DNA from: Clostridiales bacterium UBA6114
GTDB lineage: Bacteria > Bacillota > Clostridia > Oscillospirales > Butyricicoccaceae
Direction: 5' to 3'
Assembly (NCBI GenBank): GCA_002423435.1
Contig: DIWE01000038.1
Location: 137,776 to 201,775, forward strand
Length of the DNA: 64,000 nt
The translations under genes were made by a program, and so were the position numbers. The number at the start of each line of letters is the position of its first letter. The first letter of the stretch is position 1. This document shows, piece by piece, positions 1 to 8,527 of the stretch. The notes beneath the pieces are model-generated. The model saw only the letters and a program-made list of their open reading frames with translations. It searched no databases and had not been told where the DNA came from.

Positions 1-23
1 CATGTCCCTTGTTTTTTTGCTCG

Positions 24-668
24 TTAAAACGGCTTTTTCAGGCAGCCGTCATACTGCAGTCCGGCTTTGTCCCAGTCGACTACGTTAAACCAGTTTTTAA
101 TGTAGTCCGCCCTTCTGTACTGATATTTTAAGTAATAGGCGTGTTCCCAGACGTCGATCAGGATCACGGGGCAAAATCCGAGCGGCAAAACCGTGTCCTG
201 GTTTGCGGTATTTTTGATGAAGAGTCTTCCGTCCCGGCCGGCTACAAGCCATGCGTACCCCGAGCCGAACTGGTCGAGGGCGCTTTTGCCAAATTCCTGC
301 TGAAAGGCGTCAAAGCTGCCGAAGGCCTGGTCGATCGCATTTTTTAATTTTCCCTCGGGCATTTTGTTCTGCGGCGGACCCATAATACTGAAATAAAGCC
401 CGTGATTATAGGCCCCTCCCCCGTTGTTTTTTACGGCGGTCTGTATTTCCGGCGGCAGGGCTCCGATATTTTTTAGCAGTCTCTCAAGGGACCAGCTCTG
501 ATACATCGGGTAATTTTCAAGCGCTGCGTTTAACCGGTCCACATAGGTTTTGTAATGGTTGTCATGGTGTATTCTGACGGTTTCCGCATCGATATACGGC
601 TCAAGCGCATTATAAGGATAGGCAAGCGGCAGAACCTCGAATTTTTTCTGCATCGGCAAATGAATCAC
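24..668 (-). CDS. sodA: Superoxide dismutase, Mn-type (Fe/Mn family)
   Basis: The enzyme converts superoxide to oxygen and peroxide in the cytoplasm. Length (214 aa) and layout are normal for the Fe/Mn family: an N-terminal helical hairpin with HHDNHYKTYV (first His ligand), NHGLYF (second His), and a C-terminal DVWEHAYY carrying the Asp and His ligands. GGGAYNH and NQD before the C-terminal ligands resemble the Mn-type pattern (Gly on helix 3, Gln in the C-terminal domain) more than the Fe-type, so Mn is preferred; cambialistic use cannot be excluded. Translation may start at the first Met or at Met6 (MQKKFEVLPL). It is monocistronic and divergent from the amidase gene. Confidence 0.95.
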   Translation of the reverse strand: MIHLPMQKKFEVLPLAYPYNALEPYIDAETVRIHHDNHYKTYVDRLNAALENYPMYQSWSLERLLKNIGALPPEIQTAVKNNGGGAYNHGLYFSIMGPPQNKMPEGKLKNAIDQAFGSFDAFQQEFGKSALDQFGSGYAWLVAGRDGRLFIKNTANQDTVLPLGFCPVILIDVWEHAYYLKYQYRRADYIKNWFNVVDWDKAGLQYDGCLKKPF

Positions 669-919
669 TCCCTTATCGGTCTTTTATGCTACATTCTATG
701 ACAGAATTTTGCCCATGATATCGATAAAACCATTTTTTCGCGGTTTTGCCGGCACATCTGAAATCCCTTGCGCTTTTTTATATCGCGATCGGTAACCCGA
801 TATGCGTTTATGGCGGTTTGCGGTTAAAATATTCCTGTTTGGAACGAAACCCGGTATCCTATTTCCCGCGCTCACCACATATCCTGATATTGGTTCATTG
901 CTTAAGGGAGGTATCCGGA

Positions 920-1423
920 ATGCTTGCTCAGGTAAATTATGAAAGGGACCGCGTTCTTTCCTACGCGAACAAATGGGCCTTTCGCAGGAATCCGAAATAT
1001 CTGGATTTCAGCGGCTTTGGCGGAGACTGCACCAATTTCGCCTCTCAGTGCATTCATGCGGGCTCCAATGTCATGAATTTTACTCCCGTTCACGGCTGGT
1101 ATTATACAAACGCGGACAATCGGACGCCTTCCTGGACCGGGGTGCAGTATCTGTATCAGTTTCTGATTTCAAACCGGGGCGCGGGGCCTTTTGCGGAAAA
1201 AATCCCGATTGAAAAAATAATGCCGGCCGACATTATCCAGCTCGGACGCGAAAGCGGGGAATTTTATCATTCGCTTGTCGTCATAGAAACGGGAGAGGTC
1301 CCGTCCGCAGACAACATCCTGGTCACGACCCACAGCTTTGACGCAAACCGGCGGCCGCTGAATACCTATCGATTCGAAAAAATCCGCTTTCTGCATATCT
1401 CGGGCGTGCGCCAGAATCGATAA
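920..1423 (+). CDS. Putative amidase-domain protein (Amidase_6 type)
   Basis: This 167-residue protein has the GGDCTNFASQC motif (about residues 31-41) of the Amidase_6 domain, a papain-like fold found in clostridial and bacillar proteins that often act on the cell wall. The Cys in GGDC is the expected nucleophile, and a His in YHSLVV is a plausible partner. It has no signal peptide and no wall-binding domain, so the substrate and location are unclear. The reading frame is open further upstream, but ATG at 920 is chosen because AAGGGAGG lies just before it and similarity begins there. It is divergent from sodA. Confidence 0.82.
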   Translation: MLAQVNYERDRVLSYANKWAFRRNPKYLDFSGFGGDCTNFASQCIHAGSNVMNFTPVHGWYYTNADNRTPSWTGVQYLYQFLISNRGAGPFAEKIPIEKIMPADIIQLGRESGEFYHSLVVIETGEVPSADNILVTTHSFDANRRPLNTYRFEKIRFLHISGVRQNR

Positions 1424-1460
1424 GCAGCGGCAAAATCAGCCTTCCCTCTTCCGCCCCGGA

Positions 1461-2258
1461 TTATCCGGAAACGGCAAGCAAAAGCGCCATCAGCGCGACG
1501 CCGCCCAGCGCGGCTGAAAGCGACGTATGGCCCCCTCGTTCATATTTTTTCGAGGCGGGGTACAGCTCGAATGCGGCCGTCGCCACCATGACGCCGCCGA
1601 CGACGGCCATGATGATCCCCAGCACGAAATTGCTCAGAATCAGATTTACGGCCAGCACGGCGAGAGCCGCTCCGAGCGGCGTAAACAGGCCGCATTTCAA
1701 AGACATCAGCACCGCTCTTTTCCGGTCGTCCGTCGCCGCGTATATCGGAATGGCAATGGCGACACCACACGGGATATTGTGCATTGCGATGCTGAAAATC
1801 AGCGGCAGGCCAAGTGTCGGATTGTTCAGAACCATCAGGAAAACGGCAATCCCCTCGGTCGCATTGTGCAGCGCGATCGCCGCCATCGCGGCAATCCCGG
1901 TCTTATAGATCGTGGACGCCTCGCAGACCGTATGCTGCTGCGCATGCTCGTGATGGATGTCGCGGCACGGCAGAAGCCGGCCGATGAGCGCGACGAGAGC
2001 ACAGGCAATGATGAGAATGCCGACGGCCGTCCAGATACTGTTTTCCCCGAGCGCCTCTTTTTCGAAATAGGATACGCTGTCCGGCACAACCTCCGCAAAG
2101 GACAAATAGATCAGCATGCCCGCGGAAAAGCCCATGCCGATGGACAGGGTTTTCGCGGTCGGTTTTTTCCCCGACACCGCAAAAGCCCCGCCGATCGCCG
2201 TTGTGGCTCCCGCCAGAACCGTACATAAAAACGGCCAGATAACAGCTGCAAAATCCAT
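1461..2258 (-). CDS. zupT: ZIP family divalent metal transporter (ZupT-like)
   Basis: A 265-residue membrane protein with about eight hydrophobic segments and a short His-rich loop (DIHHEHAQQH, about residue 100). It would import Zn and perhaps Fe or Mn. The ZIP signature in TM4 is present as HNATEGIA. In TM5 the usual HNxPEG reads HNIPCG, so the metal-ligand Glu is replaced by Cys; the DNA (codon TGT) supports this directly. The gene is convergent with the amidase gene and lies 45 bases downstream of the beta-CASP hydrolase gene on the same strand, so co-transcription is possible. Confidence 0.88.
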   Translation of the reverse strand: MDFAAVIWPFLCTVLAGATTAIGGAFAVSGKKPTAKTLSIGMGFSAGMLIYLSFAEVVPDSVSYFEKEALGENSIWTAVGILIIACALVALIGRLLPCRDIHHEHAQQHTVCEASTIYKTGIAAMAAIALHNATEGIAVFLMVLNNPTLGLPLIFSIAMHNIPCGVAIAIPIYAATDDRKRAVLMSLKCGLFTPLGAALAVLAVNLILSNFVLGIIMAVVGGVMVATAAFELYPASKKYERGGHTSLSAALGGVALMALLLAVSG

Positions 2259-2303
2259 TATATTACCCCAAGTCCGTAAAGCAGTTCCAACATGAATTGA
2301 TTT

Positions 2304-3935
2304 TTAACGGTCCCATTTATCCGAAAGCGCATCGATCTGGTCGGTAAAAACGGTCAGATCCCTGTTCGCCCCCTGTTCGTTTTTGCGTATGACCTCGATT
2401 AAGCGGTTGCCCGCCGCGACCAGCTTTGCAAACACCGGAGAATACCTCGGCGCCTCTTTCGGCAGCGGGGTCTCCTTTGCAATATAAACCGGAGGCTCCG
2501 CCTTGTAAACGCATTCGTTCAAAGCGAGGTCGTATTTGTCTCCGCGGTCGGGCGCGACGGACGGGAGGGAGAGCTTTTCCGCGATCAATTTTGCAAAACT
2601 GTCGCTGATATCGCGCTCGCCGTGAACGATGAAGACGCGCTCCGGCGTCTTTTTATGAAACGCCGCAAGCCAGCGCAAAAGCCCGTTCTGATCGGCGTGG
2701 CCGCTGATTCCCGGGAGCTCCTTGATCTCGGCCTTGACTTCGATTTCCTCGCCGAACAGCTTTACCTTCTTCGCCCCTTCCAGAAGCGTGCGTCCGAGCG
2801 TCCCTTTGGCCTGGAACCCGACGAACACAATCGTCGATTCCGGCCGCCAGAGATTATGCTTTAAGTGGTGCTTGATGCGCCCGGCCTCGCACATGCCGCT
2901 TGCCGAAATGATGACGACCGGCTCGGTCAGGAAGTTGATCGCCTTTGAATCGTCCGATGTAACCGACGTTTTCAGCGACGGGAAATAAATCGGGTTAATC
3001 CCCTTTTTGACGAGCTCCATTGCCTCGTCGTCAAAATACCCGTATATGTTTTTCCCGAAAATCCGAATGGCTTCGATGGCGAGCGGGCTGTCGACGTAGA
3101 CCGGGAAATTCGGATACCCGGAAACCATATGCTTTTCCTGAATATCGCGCAGGAAGTACAAAAGCTCCTGTGTCCTTCCGACCGCAAAGGAAGGAATAAC
3201 CACATTCCCGCCTCTGTCAAAGGTCGTCTTGATCGTTTCGGCGAGACTTTTGCGGTAGTCGGAAACCGTCTCATGATTCCGGTCTCCGTAGGTTGATTCC
3301 ATTATGATATAATCGGCTTCGTCGATATATTCCGGATCTTTTATGATCGGCTGATTGATATTGCCGACGTCGCCTGAAAAAACGAGCTTTTTCTGTACGC
3401 CGTTTTCATCGAAGTAGATTTCGACCGACGCCGACCCGAGAAGATGCCCGACATCGGTAAAACGGATGGAAATCCCGGGCGCGACCCGGATCAGATTGTC
3501 GTACATGCAGGGCTTAAAGCGCTTTAACACGTTCTCGGCGTCCTGCATGGTGTAAAGCGGCTCAATGATATTGGAACCCGCGCGTTTTCCCTTGCGGTTT
3601 TTCCATTCGGTTTCAAACTCCTGAATATGCGCGCTGTCGCGAAGCATAATCTCGCACAGGTCGCAGGTTGCGGCCATTGCGTAGACCTCGCCCCGAAAAC
3701 CAAGCTTAGATAAAAGCGGCAGCCGTCCCGTGTGGTCGATATGCGCATGGGTCAAAAAGACATAGTCGATCTCATTCGCGGCAAAGCCGAGGTCTTCCTG
3801 ATTGTCTTTTTCGTCGCGCCCCTGGAACATCCCGCAGTCCACCAGCATTTTTTTGCCGCAGGCCTCAAGATAATGGCAGCTTCCCGTTACCTCGCGTGCC
3901 GCCCCTAAAAAAGATAGATACATCCGTTCACTCAC
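2304..3935 (-). CDS. MBL-fold beta-CASP RNA-processing-type hydrolase
   Basis: At 543 residues it has the layout of CPSF73-like beta-CASP proteins: a metallo-beta-lactamase core with the Zn motif THAHIDHTG (about residue 60), a later DVGHLLGSAS, a beta-CASP insert, and a C-terminal RMMBL segment with HGERD. Such proteins are predicted ribonucleases (endo or 5' exo). A helical tail after about residue 480 is extra. It is divergent from the purine phosphorylase gene, with a 246-base shared promoter region. Its RNA target is unknown. Confidence 0.9.
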   Translation of the reverse strand: MSERMYLSFLGAAREVTGSCHYLEACGKKMLVDCGMFQGRDEKDNQEDLGFAANEIDYVFLTHAHIDHTGRLPLLSKLGFRGEVYAMAATCDLCEIMLRDSAHIQEFETEWKNRKGKRAGSNIIEPLYTMQDAENVLKRFKPCMYDNLIRVAPGISIRFTDVGHLLGSASVEIYFDENGVQKKLVFSGDVGNINQPIIKDPEYIDEADYIIMESTYGDRNHETVSDYRKSLAETIKTTFDRGGNVVIPSFAVGRTQELLYFLRDIQEKHMVSGYPNFPVYVDSPLAIEAIRIFGKNIYGYFDDEAMELVKKGINPIYFPSLKTSVTSDDSKAINFLTEPVVIISASGMCEAGRIKHHLKHNLWRPESTIVFVGFQAKGTLGRTLLEGAKKVKLFGEEIEVKAEIKELPGISGHADQNGLLRWLAAFHKKTPERVFIVHGERDISDSFAKLIAEKLSLPSVAPDRGDKYDLALNECVYKAEPPVYIAKETPLPKEAPRYSPVFAKLVAAGNRLIEVIRKNEQGANRDLTVFTDQIDALSDKWDR

Positions 3936-4052
3936 CTTTATGCCCTTTATTTTTAAATTTATTCTTTTTTGTTTTCAGACTTTCATCAATCATATCATAT
4001 CTTCAATAAAAAGGAAACCTTTGCGCTTTTCACAAGATTCTTTTTCACGCGG

Positions 4053-4082
4053 TTTACAATCCCGCGGTTTTTTCGGTATAAT
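4053..4082 (+). promoter_or_regulatory. Sigma-A-type promoter for the pnp-ahcY operon
   Basis: TTTACA (4053-4058) and a perfect TATAAT (4077-4082) are separated by 18 bases, about 100 bases before the purine phosphorylase start at 4182. No other good -10 box is evident in this divergent intergenic region. Confidence 0.6.
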
Positions 4083-4181
4083 AACCATATCATATGAATC
4101 TTGCGTCCTTTCGCCCGCTCCTTCGCAGCGGCCATAAAGGGCGGTCTTGATATCATCTTTTCGGAAAGAGGTCTTTGCAGT

Positions 4182-5018
4182 ATGGACAGGTTCTCAAAAC
4201 ATCTTCAAAACATCGCGTCCGCCGCCGAATATATAAAAAAACGGATCGACCCGGTCCCCGATATCGCCATAGTACTCGGCTCCGGCCTCGGCCCCTTCGC
4301 GGGCGCCCTTAAAAACGCGCAGACGGTCCCCTACTCTGAAATCCCCGGCTTCCTTCGCTCCACCGCGCCGGGGCACGAGGGCCTTCTGATCGCAGGTGAA
4401 ATCGACGGCCGGCGCGTGCTTTGCATGCAGGGGCGGTTTCATTGCTACGAGGGCTACGACATCCTTGATATTATACTCCCCGTGCGGGTGTTTCAAACAC
4501 TCGGGGTCAGGTATTTAATATTGACCAACGCGTCCGGAGGGATCAACCCCGATTTCTCGCAGGGCGCATTGATGATGATCCGCGACCACATCGGCCTGTT
4601 CGCGCCCCCCGCCCTGTGGGGACCCAATATGGAGCAGTTCGGCCCCCGTTTTCCGGACATGACGCGCGCGTATTCGAGGGAGCTTTTTGAGGTCGCGCGG
4701 AGAGCGTCCGAATCGACCGGGATCAGGCTTTTCGAGGGTGTATATGCGTATGCGCCCGGGGCGCAGTACGAGACGCCGGCTGAAATCCGCGCGCTAGCCG
4801 TCCTCGGCGCCGACGCCGTCGGGATGTCGACGGTGCCGGAGGTTGTGGCCGCCCGCCACGCGGGGATGAGCGTTCTTGCAATCTCCTGCATCACGAACAT
4901 GGCGGCCGGCATCATAGACCGCGAACTTGACCACAATGAGGTGCTTGAGGTTTCAAAGCGGGTCTCATACGACTTCTCCCGCCTGATGGCGGAAATCATC
5001 AAGAATATTAAACCGTAA
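4182..5018 (+). CDS. Purine nucleoside phosphorylase (trimeric, PNP-I)
   Basis: It cleaves purine ribonucleosides with phosphate for purine salvage. The 278-residue length fits the trimeric family. Visible motifs are VLGSGLGPF (phosphate loop), the APGHEG His loop, GRFHCYEGY, NASGGIN, FPDMTRAYS, QYETPAEIR and GMSTVPEV. The usual TNKAAG near the base-binding Asn reads TNMAAG. ATG at 4182 is preferred over upstream in-frame codons because GGAAAGAGG precedes it. The adenosylhomocysteinase gene follows after 30 bases, so the pair probably acts together: hydrolase-released adenosine, after deamination, would feed this enzyme. Confidence 0.92.
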   Translation: MDRFSKHLQNIASAAEYIKKRIDPVPDIAIVLGSGLGPFAGALKNAQTVPYSEIPGFLRSTAPGHEGLLIAGEIDGRRVLCMQGRFHCYEGYDILDIILPVRVFQTLGVRYLILTNASGGINPDFSQGALMMIRDHIGLFAPPALWGPNMEQFGPRFPDMTRAYSRELFEVARRASESTGIRLFEGVYAYAPGAQYETPAEIRALAVLGADAVGMSTVPEVVAARHAGMSVLAISCITNMAAGIIDRELDHNEVLEVSKRVSYDFSRLMAEIIKNIKP

Positions 5019-5048
5019 AACACGTAAAACGAAAGGACTGTCGTCATC

Positions 5049-6296
5049 GTGTCAATCATCAGAGATCCGTCGCTCTCTTCGGCCGGTCTTCGGAAAATCG
5101 ACTGGGTCAAAAGCAATATGCCGCTTCTGCGCGGCCTTGAGAAGAAATTTAGGGATACAAAGCCGTTTCGCGGCTTGAAGCTGACCGTTTCGGTCCATCT
5201 GGAGGCCAAGACGGCTTATCTCGTCACAGTGCTCGCGCAGGGCGGCGCGCACGTTTTCGCGACCGGCTCAAACCCCCTCTCGACCCAGGACGACGTCGCG
5301 GCCGGGCTCGCGACGTTTGAAAACGTCGAGGTGTTTGGTTTTCACGGGGCGAACGCCGCCGAGTACGAAAGCCATATCGAGGCGGCCCTTTCGGGCGGTC
5401 CCGACATCATCATCGATGACGGCGGCGACCTTGTCGCAATGCTGCACACGAGGCGGCGCGATCTGGCAAAGCGCATCAGAGGCGGCTGCGAGGAAACGAC
5501 GACCGGGATCATGCGCCTGCGGGCGATGGAAAAAGACGGCGCGCTTTTGTTCCCGATGATCGCCGTCAACAACGCGCAGACCAAATACCTGTTCGACAAC
5601 CGCTACGGCACCGGCCAGTCGGTCTGGGACGGCATCAACCGGACGACAAACCTGATCGTCGCCGGAAAAACCGTCGTCGTCGCGGGCTACGGCTGGTGCG
5701 GAAAGGGCGTCGCCATGCGCGCGAAGGGTTACGGCGCCAGGGTGGTCGTCACCGAGATCGACCACGTAAAGGCGCTGGAAGCGTATATGGACGGCTTTTC
5801 GGTCATGACGATGGAGGACGCTGCAAAGATCGGCGATCTTTTCATTACGGTCACCGGCTGCCGCGACGTCGTTACAAAGGATCATTTCCCGGCTATGAAG
5901 GACGGCGCCGTTTTGTGCAACGCGGGGCATTTCGACGTCGAGGTCTCCCGCTCCGATCTTGAGGAAATCTGTGTTTCAAAAAAGGAACGGCGCGCAAATA
6001 TCACAGGCTATACGCTGAAAAACGGCAACACCTTAAACCTGCTCGCCGAGGGCCGCCTTGTAAATCTTGCCGCCGGCGACGGTCACCCCGCCGAGATCAT
6101 GGACTTAAGCTTCGCGCTTCAGGCGCTTTCGGCGAAATATCTGGCCGGGCATTACAAAACGCTTGAGAGAAAGGTGCTCGACGTGCCCCGGGAGATCGAC
6201 AATTACGTCGCGAGGGCAAAGCTTGACTCCCTTTCGGCGTCGATCGACACCTTGACCGAAAGGCAGAGGGAATATCTGGACAGCTGGGGCGAATAA
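5049..6296 (+). CDS. ahcY: Adenosylhomocysteinase
   Basis: An NAD-dependent hydrolase that splits S-adenosylhomocysteine to homocysteine and adenosine, removing the product of methyltransferases. At 415 residues it lacks the long insert of eukaryotic forms and resembles the archaeal/Thermotoga type. It contains VHLEAKTAYL (substrate loop), DDGGDL, EETTTGIMRLRAM, NNAQTKYLFDNRYGTGQS with the catalytic Lys region, and VVVAGYGWCGKGVAMRAKG, the Rossmann NAD loop. Translation begins at GTG 5049 after GAAAGGA. It is the second gene of the operon with the purine phosphorylase, and convergent with the cadD-like gene. Confidence 0.94.
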   Translation: MSIIRDPSLSSAGLRKIDWVKSNMPLLRGLEKKFRDTKPFRGLKLTVSVHLEAKTAYLVTVLAQGGAHVFATGSNPLSTQDDVAAGLATFENVEVFGFHGANAAEYESHIEAALSGGPDIIIDDGGDLVAMLHTRRRDLAKRIRGGCEETTTGIMRLRAMEKDGALLFPMIAVNNAQTKYLFDNRYGTGQSVWDGINRTTNLIVAGKTVVVAGYGWCGKGVAMRAKGYGARVVVTEIDHVKALEAYMDGFSVMTMEDAAKIGDLFITVTGCRDVVTKDHFPAMKDGAVLCNAGHFDVEVSRSDLEEICVSKKERRANITGYTLKNGNTLNLLAEGRLVNLAAGDGHPAEIMDLSFALQALSAKYLAGHYKTLERKVLDVPREIDNYVARAKLDSLSASIDTLTERQREYLDSWGE

Positions 6297-6321
6297 CCCC
6301 CTTGAAAATGAACAAATCCCT

Positions 6322-7014
6322 TTAAACTAAAACAAATATACCTATCACAATAAATACCACCGGCACAACTATACTTTTATATTTTTGTACGGCGTGTTTT
6401 ATACGAGGAAAATTAGTCAGTCGTTCCCCGATACGGCACCATACGGCAACTAATGATAAGAAAACTATGATCGTCGTAATAAGTTCAGGCAAATTTAGTC
6501 TTATGAATAACGGTATATAAACGCCAATATTATCAGCGCCATTTGCAATTGTAACCAAAAAAACATTCAGAACCGCAGGATGGATTCGCTTTCCTGACGC
6601 AGCTTTCTTTTTTCCTTTCCTTGTGTCCTGGGTTTGTTTAATTTCGGTTTCGTGGCCGGCCAGTTCCTGGACTTCGGATTCTACTGTATTTTCACTATTG
6701 GTCGCGTTGATATTCAAAGGCTCAATACCAACAGCATCTTTTTTGTCTTTCCTGTATTTCAACCATTCTTTCATTCCCAACAAGATCGGAATTATTCCCA
6801 ACAATCTGGTATATTGCTGCGGGATTAAATTCAAGCCTATTGCGCCTGAAATACTGATAAAGAGCAGTGTCATTATGCCAAGATATTGGCCGATAATAAT
6901 ATGATGTTTTTGCAATTGATTGCCTGCTTGAGAAAAGAATAGCATCAGCACAAAAATATCATCAATATTGGTACTTGCAAATGAAACGAATGCCGTTATG
7001 ATTACACTTATCAT
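6322..7014 (-). CDS. CadD-family cadmium/cation resistance transporter
   Basis: A 230-residue membrane protein of the CadD family, which exports cadmium and other cations. It starts with ASTNIDDIFVLMLFF, the family hallmark in TM1, and has about five or six TM segments split by a charged linker (about residues 95-150, rich in Lys, Glu and Asn). A strong AGGAGGT precedes ATG 7014. The gene and its leader are clearly AT-richer than pnp-ahcY and apbE on either side, which suggests acquisition by transfer. Upstream is a promoter, a structured leader and an intrinsic terminator, so expression is probably set by transcription attenuation. The transported ion is inferred from the family only. Confidence 0.85.
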   Translation of the reverse strand: MISVIITAFVSFASTNIDDIFVLMLFFSQAGNQLQKHHIIIGQYLGIMTLLFISISGAIGLNLIPQQYTRLLGIIPILLGMKEWLKYRKDKKDAVGIEPLNINATNSENTVESEVQELAGHETEIKQTQDTRKGKKKAASGKRIHPAVLNVFLVTIANGADNIGVYIPLFIRLNLPELITTIIVFLSLVAVWCRIGERLTNFPRIKHAVQKYKSIVVPVVFIVIGIFVLV

Positions 7015-7054
7015 AACCTACCTCCTCGACTTTGCACAAAAAGGCAATAAAAAA

Positions 7055-7087
7055 AAGCCTATGCACACTTGTAGTGTGTATAGGCTT
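7055..7087 (-). terminator. Intrinsic terminator inside the cadD-like leader
   Basis: On the minus strand a 15-base-pair stem (7087-7073 with 7069-7055, one G:U pair, three-base loop) is followed directly by a run of U. It lies 40 bases upstream of the start codon, so reading through it is required for expression. Its 5' arm contains CCUAUAC, which is complementary to GUAUAGG at the beginning of the leader. Confidence 0.85.
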
Positions 7088-7164
7088 ACTAATCCAGTTT
7101 TAACCATATTATCTATGGCTGACTTTAATACCTAATCGATATAAACTGCCCCCGCCCTATACGG
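7073..7164 (-). promoter_or_regulatory. Candidate riboswitch/attenuator leader of the cadD-like gene
   Basis: The leader RNA begins at about 7165. GUAUAGG (7162-7156) can pair with CCUAUAC (7084-7078), enclosing CAGUUU/AAACUG and an inner CCAUA-GAUAA-UAUGG hairpin. This closing stem uses the same bases as the 5' arm of the terminator, so the two folds exclude each other. That is the layout of a transcriptional riboswitch. I do not recognise the aptamer: it does not show the landmarks I know for the Mn (yybP-ykoY), fluoride, guanidine or purine classes. A metal ligand is inferred from the downstream gene. Confidence 0.55.
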
Positions 7165-7171
7165 TAATTTA

Positions 7172-7200
7172 ATAATATCACACTGTATTGAATAACACAA
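7172..7200 (-). promoter_or_regulatory. Promoter of the cadD-like gene
   Basis: On the minus strand TTGTGT (7200-7195) and TATTAT (7177-7172) are spaced by 17 bases. The expected start is within a few bases of the first leader stem, which supports the reading of 7073-7164 as a 5' untranslated leader. Confidence 0.55.
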
Positions 7201-7262
7201 TTATTCTATATGAAAAGTTGTTTTGCGTAAAACAGCAACCCTTATATCCCATCAAGAAAAAG

Positions 7263-8291
7263 CTAAGAAAGGGTAAACCCGCTCGCCTGATCGATTTCGA
7301 TGCTGATCCCGCTCGTGGCTGATATCTTTTTGTCCTCGGTCACAAACAGCGCGCCGTCGATTTCCGAAAGCGACTGCGCCATTTCCAGCCCTTTTTCCGC
7401 GCCCAGGACAAAAAAGGCCGTCGAAAGGACGTCAGCGGTCTCCGCCGAGCCGCCGATCACCGTCGTCGCGATCAGTCCCCGCGCGGGATACCCCGTTTTG
7501 GGGTCCAGGATATGGTGGTACCGGACGCCATTATAAATATAATATCTCTGGTAGTCGCCCGAAGACACCGCCGCCTGATCCGAAAGCCCGATCACGCCCA
7601 AAATCCCCTGGCTGTCCCGCGGGTTCTGCACGCCGACGCGAAACGCTGCGCCGTCCGGTTTGTGTCCGATCGTATAGACGTTTCCGCCCGCGTTGATGAT
7701 CGCGCTTTCAACCCCCGCTTCATGTAGAAGCGAAGCTGCGCGGTCTGTCGCGTAGCCCTTGGCAATGCCGCCCAGGTCGAGGATCATTCCCTTTTGGGTC
7801 AGAAAAACCGTCTTGTCGCCCGAATCGACCATCACGTTTTTATAGCTGCAATTTGCCCTCGCCCCGTTGATTTTCTCGTCATCGGGCGGAGAATTGTTCT
7901 CCTTTCCAAAATTCCACAGATCCATCAGAGGCCCGACGGCAATGTCGAACGCGCCGCCGGTTCGCTCGGCCCAGTCGAGGGCATGGGTGATCATCAGGAA
8001 AACGTCGTCCGACACTTTAACAGGCTGCACCCCGGCGTTTTTATTGATTTTCCCCAGATCGCTCTCGGCGGAAAACCGGTCGCAAAGCGCGTTGATCCGG
8101 AAAAACTCCTTTTCGGCTTCGTCCATCGCCGCTTTGGCCTCGCTTTCCCTGTCCGAGTAAACCGTAAGCGATATCACCGTGTCCATAGTAAAAAACTCGC
8201 GGGTGTACGGCTTTGTTTTCGGCGCGCAGGCAAAAAGCAAGACACAGAGAGAAGTCAGGATCAAAATTGCCGAGGTTCTTTTGATTCGCAT
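7263..8291 (-). CDS. apbE: ApbE family FAD:protein FMN transferase, lipoprotein
   Basis: It attaches FMN from FAD to Thr or Ser of flavoproteins outside the membrane, such as RNF/NQR subunits or secreted reductases. The 342-residue protein has a signal peptide with lipobox LLFAC (Cys about 22) and the family motifs MDTVISL, AFDIAVGPLMDLW, DLGGIAKGYATD, NAGGN and the HHILDPKTGYP metal and substrate loop with SSGDYQRYY. No target protein (RNF or FMN-bind domain) is encoded nearby. It lies downstream of the symporter and the two small membrane proteins on the same strand, but a link is not evident. Confidence 0.93.
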   Translation of the reverse strand: MRIKRTSAILILTSLCVLLFACAPKTKPYTREFFTMDTVISLTVYSDRESEAKAAMDEAEKEFFRINALCDRFSAESDLGKINKNAGVQPVKVSDDVFLMITHALDWAERTGGAFDIAVGPLMDLWNFGKENNSPPDDEKINGARANCSYKNVMVDSGDKTVFLTQKGMILDLGGIAKGYATDRAASLLHEAGVESAIINAGGNVYTIGHKPDGAAFRVGVQNPRDSQGILGVIGLSDQAAVSSGDYQRYYIYNGVRYHHILDPKTGYPARGLIATTVIGGSAETADVLSTAFFVLGAEKGLEMAQSLSEIDGALFVTEDKKISATSGISIEIDQASGFTLS

Positions 8292-8396
8292 AGGAACTCC
8301 ATGCGCCGGGGCACATCAAACGCAGCATGTTCCCCGGCTGCCGTTTTTTGCGGCGAACGGCGCGCCGGAATGAACTGTCGCGGACTCGAATAAGGC

Positions 8397-8516
8397 CTAT
8401 GACTCCGACTCGTCCTCGATGCCCGTCTTTTTAATCACGTAATCGGCGAACTTTAAACAAAACGCAGTAAAGCAGAAGCCCAGGACAAAAGCAATCCACA
8501 TGGTGACGGTAAACAC
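8397..8516 (-). CDS. Small membrane protein, symporter-associated
   Basis: A 39-residue ORF on the minus strand begins at GTG 8516 after AAGGGG with seven-base spacing. It has one hydrophobic segment (MWIAFVLGFCFTAFCL) followed by a charged tail ending EDESES. It lies 11 bases after the other small ORF (8528-8674) and downstream of the sodium:solute symporter. Single-span accessory proteins are known next to SSS and NSS transporters, so a role in symporter assembly is suggested. No sequence family is recognised with certainty. Confidence 0.6.
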   Translation of the reverse strand: MFTVTMWIAFVLGFCFTAFCLKFADYVIKKTGIEDESES

Positions 8517-8527
8517 TTTTTCACCCC

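Noticed and set aside
7073..7164. Assignment of the cadD leader to a NiCo or Mn riboswitch
   Set aside because: I could not find the conserved junction bases of these classes by eye; the class is left open.
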